Assembly (NCBI GenBank): GCA_023434095.1
Contig: JAEYTJ010000117.1
Span: 1 to 24,903 of the forward strand
DNA: 24,903 nt
Source of the DNA: Pseudomonadota bacterium
GTDB lineage: Bacteria; Pseudomonadota; Alphaproteobacteria; Rhizobiales; Xanthobacteraceae
Direction of reading: 5' to 3'
The position numbers and the translations under genes are program-made. Shown here piece by piece: positions 15,860 to 23,505 of this stretch. The notes beneath the pieces were generated by a model that was not told the DNA's origin, ran no database searches, and saw only the letters and a program-made list of their open reading frames with translations. Within the stretch, counting starts at the first letter, position 1. Every line of letters begins with the position of its first letter.

Positions 15860-16993
15860 TCATTGCGACGGTTTCAGTGATGTCCAGTAGGTGCCTTCCA
15901 GCGGAAAGGGCTGAAAACGTTCATGCAGCCGGCGGAGCAATTGCTCCGGGTCGAGGTCGGCGAACAGCGCGGGATGAAGCCACTTTGCGAAGGCCTGGAG
16001 CGCCGCGACGTTGAAGGGCGAGTTGTAGAAATGGTGCCATACGGCATGGGCGCGGCCGGCTTTTACCGCCGGGAGTTCGGCGATCCCGACGCGTTGCGTG
16101 GCCCGGGCCAGGCTCTCAACCGCCCGCGGGGACGAGACATCCGGTCCGAGGGCGATCCATGGGCTGTCGGGCGGGCTCGACGCGCCGCCGATGGCGGTGC
16201 CGACATAGACGTCCGGCGGGGTGACCAGCAGATATTCGAGGCTGACCGTTCCGGCATCGGCGAGGATGACGCCGTCGGCGAGGTTGGTGCCGCCGGCCGC
16301 CGTGACGAAATCGCCCATCATGCCGCGCACCATGGTCTCGCAGCAGGGCATCAGCCCCACCCGGCTCTCGACGAAGACGCGCGGTGCCGGCGGACGGTGC
16401 TCGGCCAGACGCTCGCGCACCGCCTCATAGGCGGCGCGCCACTCGGCGACGAACGCTGCGGCTTCCGCCTCCCTTCCGAGTACCGCGCCGAGCAGTTCGA
16501 TGCTTTTGGGTGTGTTGACGAGCGGATCGGTGCGGAAATCGATGAAGACGATCGCGATGCCCGCCTGTTCCAGCACCTCGATCACTCGGGCATTGCCCGC
16601 TCCCGGCCCATGGCCGTCGATGCCGAACAGGGCGACTTCCGGGCGCAGCGCCAGTGCCCGCTCCAGGCTGAACGTGTCCTGCGAGGAGCGGCCGAAGCGG
16701 GGGATGTCGGCGATGCCGGGGAAGCGGGCGCGAAAGCGGGCATAGGTTGCCGGATCGACCTGCTCATATTCGCCCATCATCCCGACGATGCGGCGTGTGG
16801 GGTCCTCGCGGTCAAGAATGGCGAGGGCCGGGATATAGCGGCCCTCGCCGATGATCAGGCGCTCCACCTTGTCGGGCAGGGTAACGGTGCGGCCGGCGAG
16901 GTCGACGATCTCCCGCGCCGCCGAGGCCGCCGGCCAGAGCGCGACGGCCAATGCGGCAAAAGCGGCGAGAAGCCCGGGAGAACGCATCGCCAT
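15860..16993 (-). CDS. Periplasmic substrate-binding protein, iron-siderophore/cobalamin type (FecB/BtuF-like)
   Basis: This 377-residue protein has a Sec signal peptide (hydrophobic AAFAALAVALWPAASAA after MRSPGLL). The mature part begins with the class III binding-protein hallmark REIVDLAGRTVTLPDKVERL, and a long helix joins the two lobes (about 180-215). GLMPCCETMVRG, with adjacent cysteines, is unusual. It starts 7 bp after the TonB receptor stop codon and has no clear ribosome-binding site, so it is probably translated from the receptor mRNA. The ligand is likely a metal chelate imported by that receptor. No ABC permease or ATPase gene lies next to it in this window, so it must use a transporter encoded elsewhere or act as a periplasmic carrier. 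Confidence 0.85.
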   Translation of the reverse strand: MAMRSPGLLAAFAALAVALWPAASAAREIVDLAGRTVTLPDKVERLIIGEGRYIPALAILDREDPTRRIVGMMGEYEQVDPATYARFRARFPGIADIPRFGRSSQDTFSLERALALRPEVALFGIDGHGPGAGNARVIEVLEQAGIAIVFIDFRTDPLVNTPKSIELLGAVLGREAEAAAFVAEWRAAYEAVRERLAEHRPPAPRVFVESRVGLMPCCETMVRGMMGDFVTAAGGTNLADGVILADAGTVSLEYLLVTPPDVYVGTAIGGASSPPDSPWIALGPDVSSPRAVESLARATQRVGIAELPAVKAGRAHAVWHHFYNSPFNVAALQAFAKWLHPALFADLDPEQLLRRLHERFQPFPLEGTYWTSLKPSQ

Positions 16994-17000
16994 CGATCGG

Positions 17001-19346
17001 TCAGAACTTCGCCGAGGCCGTCACGATGAAGGAGCGCCCCGGCTGGTAGAGCGGCACGACGTCCTCGATGTCCTGCCCATAGGTGCCGCGGCTGGCATAG
17101 GTTTCGTCGAACAGGTTGTTGACGTCGAGGCGCAGCATCAGGTGCGGCGCCGTGACCGGACGGTACTCGGCATAGACGTTGACGACGGTATAGCCGGGGA
17201 TCGACGTGGTCAGCGTGTCGCCCCAACCATCCGGCACGACGGTGGGAAGGTCGTCATATTCGAGCGCGATTTCCACATTGCCGCCAATGGTCAGGCCCCA
17301 CTGCGGAATGCGGTGGGCCACGACGAAGGTGATCATCTGCCCCACCGGCGTGGCGAGATAATTGCCCGTATCCGAATCCGCCTTCTCGCCATCGATGGTC
17401 ACGTCGATGTCGGCGTATTTCACCCTGACGAAGCCGGTGTCCCATTCATAGCCGGCGGCAAGCTCGAAGCCGCGCGATTCGATGTCGCGCGCCCGGATCG
17501 CGCCGAGCTGGGCGTTGCTGTAGGTGACGACACGGGCGTTGTAGATGTCGGTGCGGAAGATGCTGCCCTCCAGGGTGAAGCCCTGATAGGTCGCCTTCAG
17601 CCCTGCCATGGCGTTGTTCGATGTCACCGGCTCGGCGCCGTCCGCATAGTCCCAGGCCGGGTTCATGTAGAAATTCTCGGCCAGCGGAATGCCTGCCCAG
17701 ACATGGGAATAGCCGGCGCGCGCGGTGAGGAAGTTCTCGATCACCTCGTACTCGCCCGACACATTGCCGCTGAGCCCGGCATTGTCCCATTCCTCGCCCG
17801 TCGTACCGGTGAACCACTGGTTGTCGGCGCGCCCGCCGAAGGACAGGCGGGTGCGCTCCCACGGTTCGAGGCGCGCCTGCGCATAGAGGCCGACATTGGT
17901 CGCCTTTTCGGTGGCGGCGTCATAGGGATCGTAGAGCTGGGCGGTGTCGTCATAGAAATCGATGCCGGCGACGACCGTACCGAGAGCGAAGGCGAACTTG
18001 TTCTCGAACTTGCCGTTGAAGCTGTCGGTCTTGCCGGAGGTCGTATAGGGCGTGGGCAATCCCCAGGCGGGGTTGAGATAGGTCAGCTTGGAGATTTCCG
18101 TCGAGCTGTAGGCGATCACCAGCTTGGGATCCCACCAGCCCTCGGGAGTCGAGTCGGTGTAGGTGAACACCGTGTTCTGGCGCTGGATATCGTACGGGGT
18201 CACGTCCGGATCCCACGGCCGTGCGCCGGGAAAATCCGATCCATTGGCGCGATAGGGGCGCGGGGCGTCGTCGCTGACGCTCTCATAGCTGATGCTGAAG
18301 CGGTCGCCGGTGGGGGCCTCGTAGGAGACCTTGCCGATGCCGTTGACGAGATTGGTGCTGGTGCCCAGCACCACGTCGCCATTGCCCGCGGTAAACTCGT
18401 CGCCCTGGCCGATGTTGAAATAGCCCAGCGTCTCGAAGCCGCCCTGGCGGGCATAGCCGGTGATGTTGGCGAGCGAGGTGTCGCCGTTGAAGTTGAACGA
18501 GTATTTGCCGATGCCGCCGAATCCGTCGGCATCCAGAAAGTCCCGCGCATCCTTGGTCTCATAGGCGATGGTGCCGGCGAGGGCGCCGGGGCCGGCATCG
18601 GCCGGGGCGACGCCGGCGTCGACGCGCACGGCCTTCAGCACGCCCGGATCGATCAGGTTGGTGCCCATATGGTGGAACACCTTGTTGTTCTGCCGGCTGC
18701 CGTCGATGGTCACGGCGAGGTTGGTCTCCTCGATGCCGTGGACATACACCTTCTGCGACATCGGCACGGAACTTCCGACTTCGATGCCGGGCTGTTCGCG
18801 GAACACGTCGGCGAGGTCCTGCGGGTTGAGCCGTTCCAGCGCCTGCGGGCCAATGACCGTCTCGGCCACGCCGCCCCGGCTGATGCCGTCGCCGGCGACC
18901 GAGATGACATCCAGCATCTCGCCCTCGACCGCGCCTTCGGTCCGGCTTTCCACCGGCGCGGTCTGCCCGACCACCGCGGTGCCCTCGCCGGTGATGCGGA
19001 AGGCGATGCCGGTTCCTTCCAGCATCCGGGCGAGAGCCTGATGCGGCGTGAGGCTGCCCTGCACGGGCCGCGAGGTGACGCCCTGCGAGGTCGCCGAGGC
19101 CAGCGTCACCTGCAGGCCGGACTGGCGACCGAAGGCGTTCAGCGCGCTGGCGAGCGGCTGGGCGGGAATGTTGAACGCGCGGGCCGCACCGGGCACCGCG
19201 ACCGACGATGACGAGGCTGTCTGCGCGAAGCCATGATGTATGCCCGACAGGCAGACAAAGACGGTCGTCGCCATCAGGCGCAGCGCGTTCCGGGTGGTGG
19301 TGACCCGCGCCGCAACTGTGTTGGCGGGGTGTGTCGGCGCGCTCAT
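17001..19346 (-). CDS. TonB-dependent outer-membrane receptor with N-terminal STN signalling domain
   Basis: This 781-residue protein uses ATG 19346, preferred over ATG 19367 because GGGGAA lies 8 bp before it. A signal peptide (ending HHGFAQ) precedes an STN domain (about 60-130, FNIPAQPLASALNAFGRQSG) that contacts FecR. The plug domain follows (about 150-280, with TIDGSRQNNK and VRVDAGVAPADAGPGALAG). The C-terminal 22-strand barrel ends in the typical terminal Phe (SFIVTASAKF). The plug resembles haem/haemoglobin-type receptors, but the ligand is not certain. It is a transducer: ligand binding would signal through FecR to activate the ECF sigma factor encoded upstream. An 8-bp inverted repeat lies just upstream of the start. 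Confidence 0.9.
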   Translation of the reverse strand: MSAPTHPANTVAARVTTTRNALRLMATTVFVCLSGIHHGFAQTASSSSVAVPGAARAFNIPAQPLASALNAFGRQSGLQVTLASATSQGVTSRPVQGSLTPHQALARMLEGTGIAFRITGEGTAVVGQTAPVESRTEGAVEGEMLDVISVAGDGISRGGVAETVIGPQALERLNPQDLADVFREQPGIEVGSSVPMSQKVYVHGIEETNLAVTIDGSRQNNKVFHHMGTNLIDPGVLKAVRVDAGVAPADAGPGALAGTIAYETKDARDFLDADGFGGIGKYSFNFNGDTSLANITGYARQGGFETLGYFNIGQGDEFTAGNGDVVLGTSTNLVNGIGKVSYEAPTGDRFSISYESVSDDAPRPYRANGSDFPGARPWDPDVTPYDIQRQNTVFTYTDSTPEGWWDPKLVIAYSSTEISKLTYLNPAWGLPTPYTTSGKTDSFNGKFENKFAFALGTVVAGIDFYDDTAQLYDPYDAATEKATNVGLYAQARLEPWERTRLSFGGRADNQWFTGTTGEEWDNAGLSGNVSGEYEVIENFLTARAGYSHVWAGIPLAENFYMNPAWDYADGAEPVTSNNAMAGLKATYQGFTLEGSIFRTDIYNARVVTYSNAQLGAIRARDIESRGFELAAGYEWDTGFVRVKYADIDVTIDGEKADSDTGNYLATPVGQMITFVVAHRIPQWGLTIGGNVEIALEYDDLPTVVPDGWGDTLTTSIPGYTVVNVYAEYRPVTAPHLMLRLDVNNLFDETYASRGTYGQDIEDVVPLYQPGRSFIVTASAKF

Positions 19347-19371
19347 CGGCAAGGTTCCCCAGATCATCTCG

Positions 19372-19388
19372 TGCGTTCGTCGAACGCA
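19372..19388. repeat. Perfect palindrome upstream of the TonB receptor gene
   Basis: TGCGTTCG, one base, then CGAACGCA form a perfect 8+8 inverted repeat 26 bp upstream of the preferred receptor start, in the 99-bp gap after fecR. It could be an operator or a short RNA hairpin. It does not match Fur or Irr consensus. Confidence 0.55.
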
Positions 19389-19445
19389 TCCGGGGTGTCA
19401 GACGATCGAGCGGGGCCGGTTTTTCATGCCGTCGCGAAGATTCTT

Positions 19446-20408
19446 CTAGAAACGCGACAGCACCCGCATATAGGGCGAGATTTCGCGCATCCGGCCGCCA
19501 TGCGGCTCGACCAGAGCGCGCAGGGCGCGGTCAGGATCGGTGAGATCGTAGAGGCCGGTGACGCGCTGCGCCGCGAGGGTGCCGTCCGGCACCGCTATCC
19601 AGGCGGTGTGGTAGCGCCGCAACTGCTCGACCACGGCAGCGATCGTCGCGTCCTGAACGAACAACCGGCCCTCCCGCCACACCGCGATGTCGTCCGGCGC
19701 GATCTCGCCGCGCGTCAGCGTGCCGGTCCGCAGGTCCACGCGCGCGCTCTGCCCGGGCGCCAGCCGGGCATCCGCCTCCGCATGGCCGGGATAGTCGAGG
19801 CTCACGGCCCCTTCCGCCAGCTCGACGCCGGTGTCCGTGGAGGTGAGCCGCACGTTGAAGCGGGTGCCGAGCACGGTGACGTCGACGCCGCCGGCATCGA
19901 CGACGAAAGGACGACCCGTATCGGGTCTCACTTCGAAGAAGGCTTCGCCCGCCAGCAGCCGCACCCGGCGGGTCGCGCCCTTCATATCCACCGCCACCGC
20001 GCTGTCCGCCCCAAGCTCGACCCGGCTGCCGTCGTCGAGCGTGAGGAGCTGACGCCCGCCCGTGGCGGTCCGGTAGTCCGCTTCCATCACCAGAAGAAGC
20101 GCGGGATAGGCAAGGAATGCCGCGAGGCCCGCGGCCAGCGCCGCGCACACGCCGAGCGGACGCCACAGGCGCCGAGGGGGTCTGCCAAGGCGTGGGAACT
20201 GCCCATCATCCGCGCCGGGCCCCCATGGCCGGGCGTGGGCGGCGGGCACTTCGCCCATGAGATGCCAGGATCGCTCCACGGCCGCATAGGCGCGGCGATG
20301 GTCGTCACGCTCGTCCAGCCATTGCGCCAGGGCGCGCGCGAGAGCCGCGTCGCCGGGCGCCGCGCGTGTCCTTATCAGCCAGTCCGCCGCCACCTCGTGG
20401 AGGGACAT
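19446..20408 (-). CDS. FecR-family anti-sigma factor / iron transport regulator
   Basis: This 320-residue protein starts at ATG 20408, preceded by a GAGAG ribosome-binding site; an upstream in-frame TTG at 20426 has none. Domain order is a cytoplasmic N-terminal DUF4880-like sigma-binding segment (AADWLIRTRAAPGD to AYAAVERSW), a single membrane helix around 85-110 (GVCAALAAGLAAFLAYPALLL), a periplasmic FecR domain (DDGSRVELGADSAVAV, LAGEAFFEV, GTRFNVRL), and a C-terminal DUF4974-like segment reading the receptor STN. It lies between the sigma and receptor genes, the standard cell-surface-signalling order. It should hold or activate the sigma factor depending on receptor occupancy. Confidence 0.93.
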   Translation of the reverse strand: MSLHEVAADWLIRTRAAPGDAALARALAQWLDERDDHRRAYAAVERSWHLMGEVPAAHARPWGPGADDGQFPRLGRPPRRLWRPLGVCAALAAGLAAFLAYPALLLVMEADYRTATGGRQLLTLDDGSRVELGADSAVAVDMKGATRRVRLLAGEAFFEVRPDTGRPFVVDAGGVDVTVLGTRFNVRLTSTDTGVELAEGAVSLDYPGHAEADARLAPGQSARVDLRTGTLTRGEIAPDDIAVWREGRLFVQDATIAAVVEQLRRYHTAWIAVPDGTLAAQRVTGLYDLTDPDRALRALVEPHGGRMREISPYMRVLSRF

Positions 20409-20449
20409 TGCACTCTCGTCGGTCAAGGCGCGTCATCGCCGTTCTTGAA

Positions 20450-20467
20450 GCTTCCCGGCGGGGAAGC
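20450..20467 (-). terminator. Hairpin between sigma factor and fecR genes
   Basis: GCTTCCC, GGCG loop, GGGAAGC give a perfect 7-bp stem in the 123-bp gap between the ECF sigma gene and the FecR gene. It may be an attenuator or RNA-processing site that separates sigma from anti-sigma expression. No U-run follows. Confidence 0.4.
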
Positions 20468-20531
20468 GGCACCAGTTATCACGCAGAAGACGATCTGCTG
20501 CGCGCCAGTTTTCATATCTGCATCGCGATTG

Positions 20532-21032
20532 TCACGTCCCCGCGCGGTCGAGTTCCTGCGCGATACGTGCCAGCGCGGCGCGAACGTGGCGGTGGGCGGT
20601 GGCCACCGAGATGCCGAGCCGGGCCGCGACATCCTCCAGCGTGCAGCCGGCGAAGCGGTGCATTTCGAGCGCCAGGCGCTGTTCTAGCGGCAGCTCCTTC
20701 AAGAGGCGCGCTACCAGCCGGACCTCTTCCCGGTCGATGGCATGCTGCTCCGGCGACGCTTCGGACGCCGGCATCGTCCAGTCCGGCAGTTCGCCGGATC
20801 GGGTGCGGGATTCCAGCCTGCGCCGCTTTAAGGTATCGAACGCAAGGTTGCGGACGATGCGGTAGAGATAGCCGATGCCGCGTTCACCCTCCTCGCCGGA
20901 CCGGGGGAATTTAAGGAAGGCATCGTGCACCACGTCCTCGGCCGCCTCGCGGGAGCCGAGAATGGGCGTCGCATAGGCGACCAGGGCGGAGCGATGTGTC
21001 GCGTAAACGCCCGAACAGTCCTTGTGTCCCAT
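20532..21032 (-). CDS. ECF RNA polymerase sigma factor, FecI-type
   Basis: This 166-residue protein has only sigma regions 2 and 4, as ECF factors do. Region 2 includes AEDVVHDAFLKF and GYLYRIVRNLAFDTLKRRR. Region 4 includes LPLEQRLALEMHRFAGCTLEDVAA in two parts and the helix-turn-helix LGISVATAHRHVRAALARI. It should direct transcription of the TonB receptor and its partner when FecR signals ligand binding. The gene heads the leftward block of sigma factor, FecR, receptor and binding protein. The ATG has no strong ribosome-binding site. A promoter with Fur/Irr-like boxes lies 36-80 bp upstream, so iron repression is expected. Confidence 0.93.
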   Translation of the reverse strand: MGHKDCSGVYATHRSALVAYATPILGSREAAEDVVHDAFLKFPRSGEEGERGIGYLYRIVRNLAFDTLKRRRLESRTRSGELPDWTMPASEASPEQHAIDREEVRLVARLLKELPLEQRLALEMHRFAGCTLEDVAARLGISVATAHRHVRAALARIAQELDRAGT

Positions 21033-21067
21033 ATCGATAACATTGACCCATGGTCATGCTTGCGAAT

Positions 21068-21096
21068 GGGATACCGAGAAGAGTTTCTGCATGCAA
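21068..21096 (-). promoter_or_regulatory. Predicted housekeeping promoter of the ECF sigma gene
   Basis: On the minus strand TTGCAT (21091-21096) and TATCCC (21068-21073) are separated by exactly 17 bp, giving a start point about 25 bp upstream of the sigma factor ATG. Both hexamers are reasonable sigma-70-type matches in an otherwise GC-rich genome. Confidence 0.55.
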
Positions 21097-21121
21097 TGAT
21101 AATGATTTAGAACGTATAAAA
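21092..21121. promoter_or_regulatory. Fur-like and Irr-like operator overlapping the sigma gene promoter
   Basis: GCAATGATAATGATTT (from 21093) matches much of the Fur-box hexamer pattern (GATAAT repeats). It is followed without a gap by TTTAGAA then TATAAAA (21106-21121), close to the rhizobial Irr box form TTTAGAA-N3-TTCTAAA. Both overlap or abut the -35 hexamer, a position suited to repression. The match is by eye. Confidence 0.5.
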
Positions 21122-21238
21122 GGTGGTCGCGGGCGTATTTCATCCCGGTGGAATTCTTCCGATTGCGAGGCGGCCGACCATCCCTCACGGCTGCCCCGGC
21201 GCGGTCTTTTGATCGATCTACGCCTTCGCGCGTCGCTT

Positions 21239-22435
21239 TCACTCAGGATAAGTCTCACGCCGATCCGGGGTATCCTCGCGGAACAGGATGAACACCAGCG
21301 GGTTGCCGGGCTCGGCCATCGCGTCGCTCCGCAGGCCCGTCACCTCCCCATCGACGCCGCTCGTATACTCGGCCACCACGTCGCCGAAGCTGTCGCGCTG
21401 GACGGCGACCTTCTGTCCGGTCGTAACCTTGTCGTTGAGCTTGACCAGATGCTCGACCAGGCCGCCCTCCGTTGCCAGGATCGGGAAGGCGCTGTTCCCG
21501 GTAAAGACGTCCACATCCCGGCCCGTGCGCCCCATCTCTCCGGCCACGATCCCGTGATACTTGAGGACATTCATCGTGCCCTCGACGAACAGCGCGATCA
21601 TCTCGGGATCGAGCACCCGCGCGGCGCCTATCTCCGGCGTGAAGGCGGGAATACCCACATCCAGAAAGGCATTGTGCAGCACGCCGGGATAGACGTGGTT
21701 GTCGAAGATCTGGCCGACCGGATAGAGATCAATCATCGCCCTCACCTCCGGCACATCCATGCCCCCGATATTGAAAGCGGTGACCTCGAATCCCGTCGTG
21801 CCGGTATGGAAGTCGATCGCGGCATCGGCGTTCGGCCGCAGCAACCGGTTGAACAGCAGGCCGGCATGTCGGCTGGGCGCGGTGGGGCCGTTTTCATTGC
21901 CGGGCCATTCCCGGTTCATGTCGATCAGATCGGCGCCCCGGCCGGCATTCGGCCATCGCCGCTGCATGCCCTCAAGGGCCGGGCGCGAAATGTCCGTCAC
22001 GGCCATGACGGTGCCGGACATCTCGGCCGGATCAAGCTGGTTCATCACGGTCTGAACCGTGTGCACCGAACTCATCTCGTCGCCATGGACGCCGCTGACC
22101 AGAATGACACGCTTGCCTGGCCGCGCGCCCCTGGCGACGGTCACGGACACGTACCAGTGCTGCCCGGTCGGCATCTCGACGCCCTGAAAATACAGCAGAT
22201 GCTTCCGTCCCGGTTCGAGGTCTTCGACGTCGAGCGCGCTGACGACCTTCTTCCCCTGGATGACGTCGCCGGTATAGACCGTTCCGGATGCGGGGCCGGC
22301 AGCGAGTGTTTGAGCCGAGCCCTGGGCGCCGACGGGAGATGCGCCGGCGACGAATCCAGCCGACGTGCCGATAGCTGCAGCAGACGCGATGATGAAATCG
22401 CGACGATCGAGCCGCTCGTCCGGTCTGTTCGACAT
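21239..22435 (-). CDS. Tat-exported succinylglutamate desuccinylase/aspartoacylase-family zinc enzyme
   Basis: This 398-residue protein has a twin-arginine signal (LDRRDFIIASAAAIGTSAGF). The M14-like deacylase core contains the zinc-site motif SGVHGDE (H117, E120), the third ligand H210 in IDFHTGT, DMNREWPG with R175, and a candidate general-base glutamate in FTPEIGA. Family members remove acyl groups from N-acyl amino acids or cut related amides. Export through Tat is unusual for the AstE and AspA enzymes, which are cytoplasmic, and suggests a periplasmic substrate. GGGAAGGA lies 8 bp before the ATG. It is followed at 206 bp by the iron locus on the same strand, but the promoter in that gap argues for separate transcription. 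Confidence 0.9.
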   Translation of the reverse strand: MSNRPDERLDRRDFIIASAAAIGTSAGFVAGASPVGAQGSAQTLAAGPASGTVYTGDVIQGKKVVSALDVEDLEPGRKHLLYFQGVEMPTGQHWYVSVTVARGARPGKRVILVSGVHGDEMSSVHTVQTVMNQLDPAEMSGTVMAVTDISRPALEGMQRRWPNAGRGADLIDMNREWPGNENGPTAPSRHAGLLFNRLLRPNADAAIDFHTGTTGFEVTAFNIGGMDVPEVRAMIDLYPVGQIFDNHVYPGVLHNAFLDVGIPAFTPEIGAARVLDPEMIALFVEGTMNVLKYHGIVAGEMGRTGRDVDVFTGNSAFPILATEGGLVEHLVKLNDKVTTGQKVAVQRDSFGDVVAEYTSGVDGEVTGLRSDAMAEPGNPLVFILFREDTPDRRETYPE

Positions 22436-22963
22436 GACGCGGATCCTTCCCGTGAGTTACCCATCTCCTCCGGCATGGTTACCCCCGGCGACGCCGAGTG
22501 CAAAGCCGCCGCGCGCGTTCGTTGCTGGAAGACGATCGAGCGGTCCGCCTGCCTGCCGAGTGCCGGGAAGGCGGAGCGATCGCAATCCCGGCTTCTCGTG
22601 CCGGTCGAATGACATCCTTCAACTGCGGTGAACGGCGCAGGTGCGGGGTCGCGGACGGGGGGCCCGAATGGGCACGCATACTCGCGGGCGAACTCCGGCG
22701 CACTCTCATCGCCCACGGCATAGCCGGCGCTTGCCGCATCGGTGCTGGCCGTCAAATCGCCCCGCGGCGTGACAGCACAGCGTCTCACAATACGAGCCTA
22801 TCGCGGTCGAGACGAGGTCGGCAACGAAACAGGTCTCATGCCGGGCCGGGCACGCATCCGGCGAGCCGCACGGTCACCACGTCTATCGGGCCGTTCATGC
22901 CTGTGCCGAACGACGCGACGTCAGCCGGAGGATGCCCTCGCCAGCCGAAAACGAGCTGAGCTA
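22436..22963. other. Stretch without convincing gene; probable junction with mobile element
   Basis: About 530 bp separate the deacylase start from the first plausible mobilisation ORF. Open frames here translate to Arg/Ser/Pro-rich sequence with no ribosome-binding site or recognisable domain, so I call none of them a gene. It should contain the deacylase promoter (near 22460-22500), and possibly the oriT of the mobilisation genes. Short inverted repeats are present (GCCGGGA with TCCCGGC around 22561-22592), but no classic nic-site sequence or direct-repeat att pair is visible. Confidence 0.5.
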
Positions 22964-23086
22964 TTGAGAAAATTGGCGCGCCTTGATGGCGAAGCATCGA
23001 ACGAACTGTTCGAGGTTTTGTCGGAATGGAACGCCTATCTTGAGCACCGGAAATCCCAGGATTTCCAGGTGCCGCCATGTCCCTGA
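22964..23086 (+). CDS. Small ORF coupled to mobC, start uncertain
   Basis: From TTG 22964 this frame encodes about 40 residues (RKLARLDGEASNELFEVL, then SEWNAYLEHRK) with natural-looking helical composition, unlike the Arg/Pro-rich sequence encoded upstream in the same frame. Its stop overlaps the mobC start by 10 bp, as in coupled genes. The sensible protein sequence may begin a little earlier (about 22931), where no ATG or GTG exists in frame, so the gene could be a 5'-truncated remnant at the junction. No family is recognised. Confidence 0.45.
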   Translation: MRKLARLDGEASNELFEVLSEWNAYLEHRKSQDFQVPPCP

Positions 23087-23505
23087 GCACCGAATTCTCC
23101 GCCCGGTCGGCAGCCCCTAATCCAAAGCGACGCAAGCGAGCCCGCCCCGCTCCGTTCAGCCTGCGGCTGAGCGCGGACGAGCGGGCGCGGCTGGAAGCTG
23201 AAGCCAAGGGTGCGCCGCTCGGCAGATATATCAAGGCGAAGGTGCTGGGATCGGCCTCGCCGGTCAGAGTTCGGCGAACCGGCCTTGCGATCGAAGACAA
23301 GACATCGCTGGCGCGGGCACTCGCCCTGCTCGGCAGGTCGCGCCTTTCCTCCAACCTCAATCAGCTGGCCCACGCCGTCAACATTGGCGTTCTGCCAGTA
23401 ACTCCAGAGACAGAAAAGGAACTTGCGGCCGCCGCAGCGGACGTGCGGTCGATCCGACACCTGCTCATGACGGCGCTCGGCCTCAAGCCGGAGTCCGCGC
23501 CATGA
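23077..23505 (+). CDS. mobC: Plasmid mobilisation relaxosome protein MobC
   Basis: A 142-residue protein with a basic N-terminus (PNPKRRKRARPAPF) is followed by a ribbon-helix-helix-like DNA-binding segment (FSLRLSADERARLEAEAK, GRYIKAKVL). The C-terminal part has the MobC hallmark SSNLNQLAHAVNIGVLPVTP and a final helix. MobC proteins bind oriT and help the relaxase melt and nick DNA. AGGTG lies 6 bp before the ATG, and its stop overlaps the relaxase start (ATGA), so the two make one unit. It marks this end of the window as part of a mobilisable or conjugative element. Confidence 0.88.
   Translation: MSLSTEFSARSAAPNPKRRKRARPAPFSLRLSADERARLEAEAKGAPLGRYIKAKVLGSASPVRVRRTGLAIEDKTSLARALALLGRSRLSSNLNQLAHAVNIGVLPVTPETEKELAAAAADVRSIRHLLMTALGLKPESAP

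Noticed and set aside
16851..19211. Very long rightward open frame opposite the TonB receptor and binding-protein genes
   Set aside because: It is antisense to two proteins with clear domains and lacks any ribosome-binding site or recognisable motif; high GC content opens such frames.
20409..20426. TTG start for the FecR gene at 20426
   Set aside because: No ribosome-binding site precedes it; ATG 20408 has GAGAG just upstream and begins right before the conserved N-terminal domain.
22540..22600. Short inverted repeats as oriT candidate
   Set aside because: Stems of 5-7 bp are common at this GC content, and no recognised nic-site sequence lies beside them.
22498..22959. Rightward 153-residue open frame in the gap before mobC
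   Set aside because: Arg/Ser/Pro-rich, no ribosome-binding site, no motif; not counted as a gene.
22742..22963. GTG-started upstream extension of the small ORF before mobC
   Set aside because: The extension encodes implausible Arg-rich sequence; only the last 40-50 residues look like protein.
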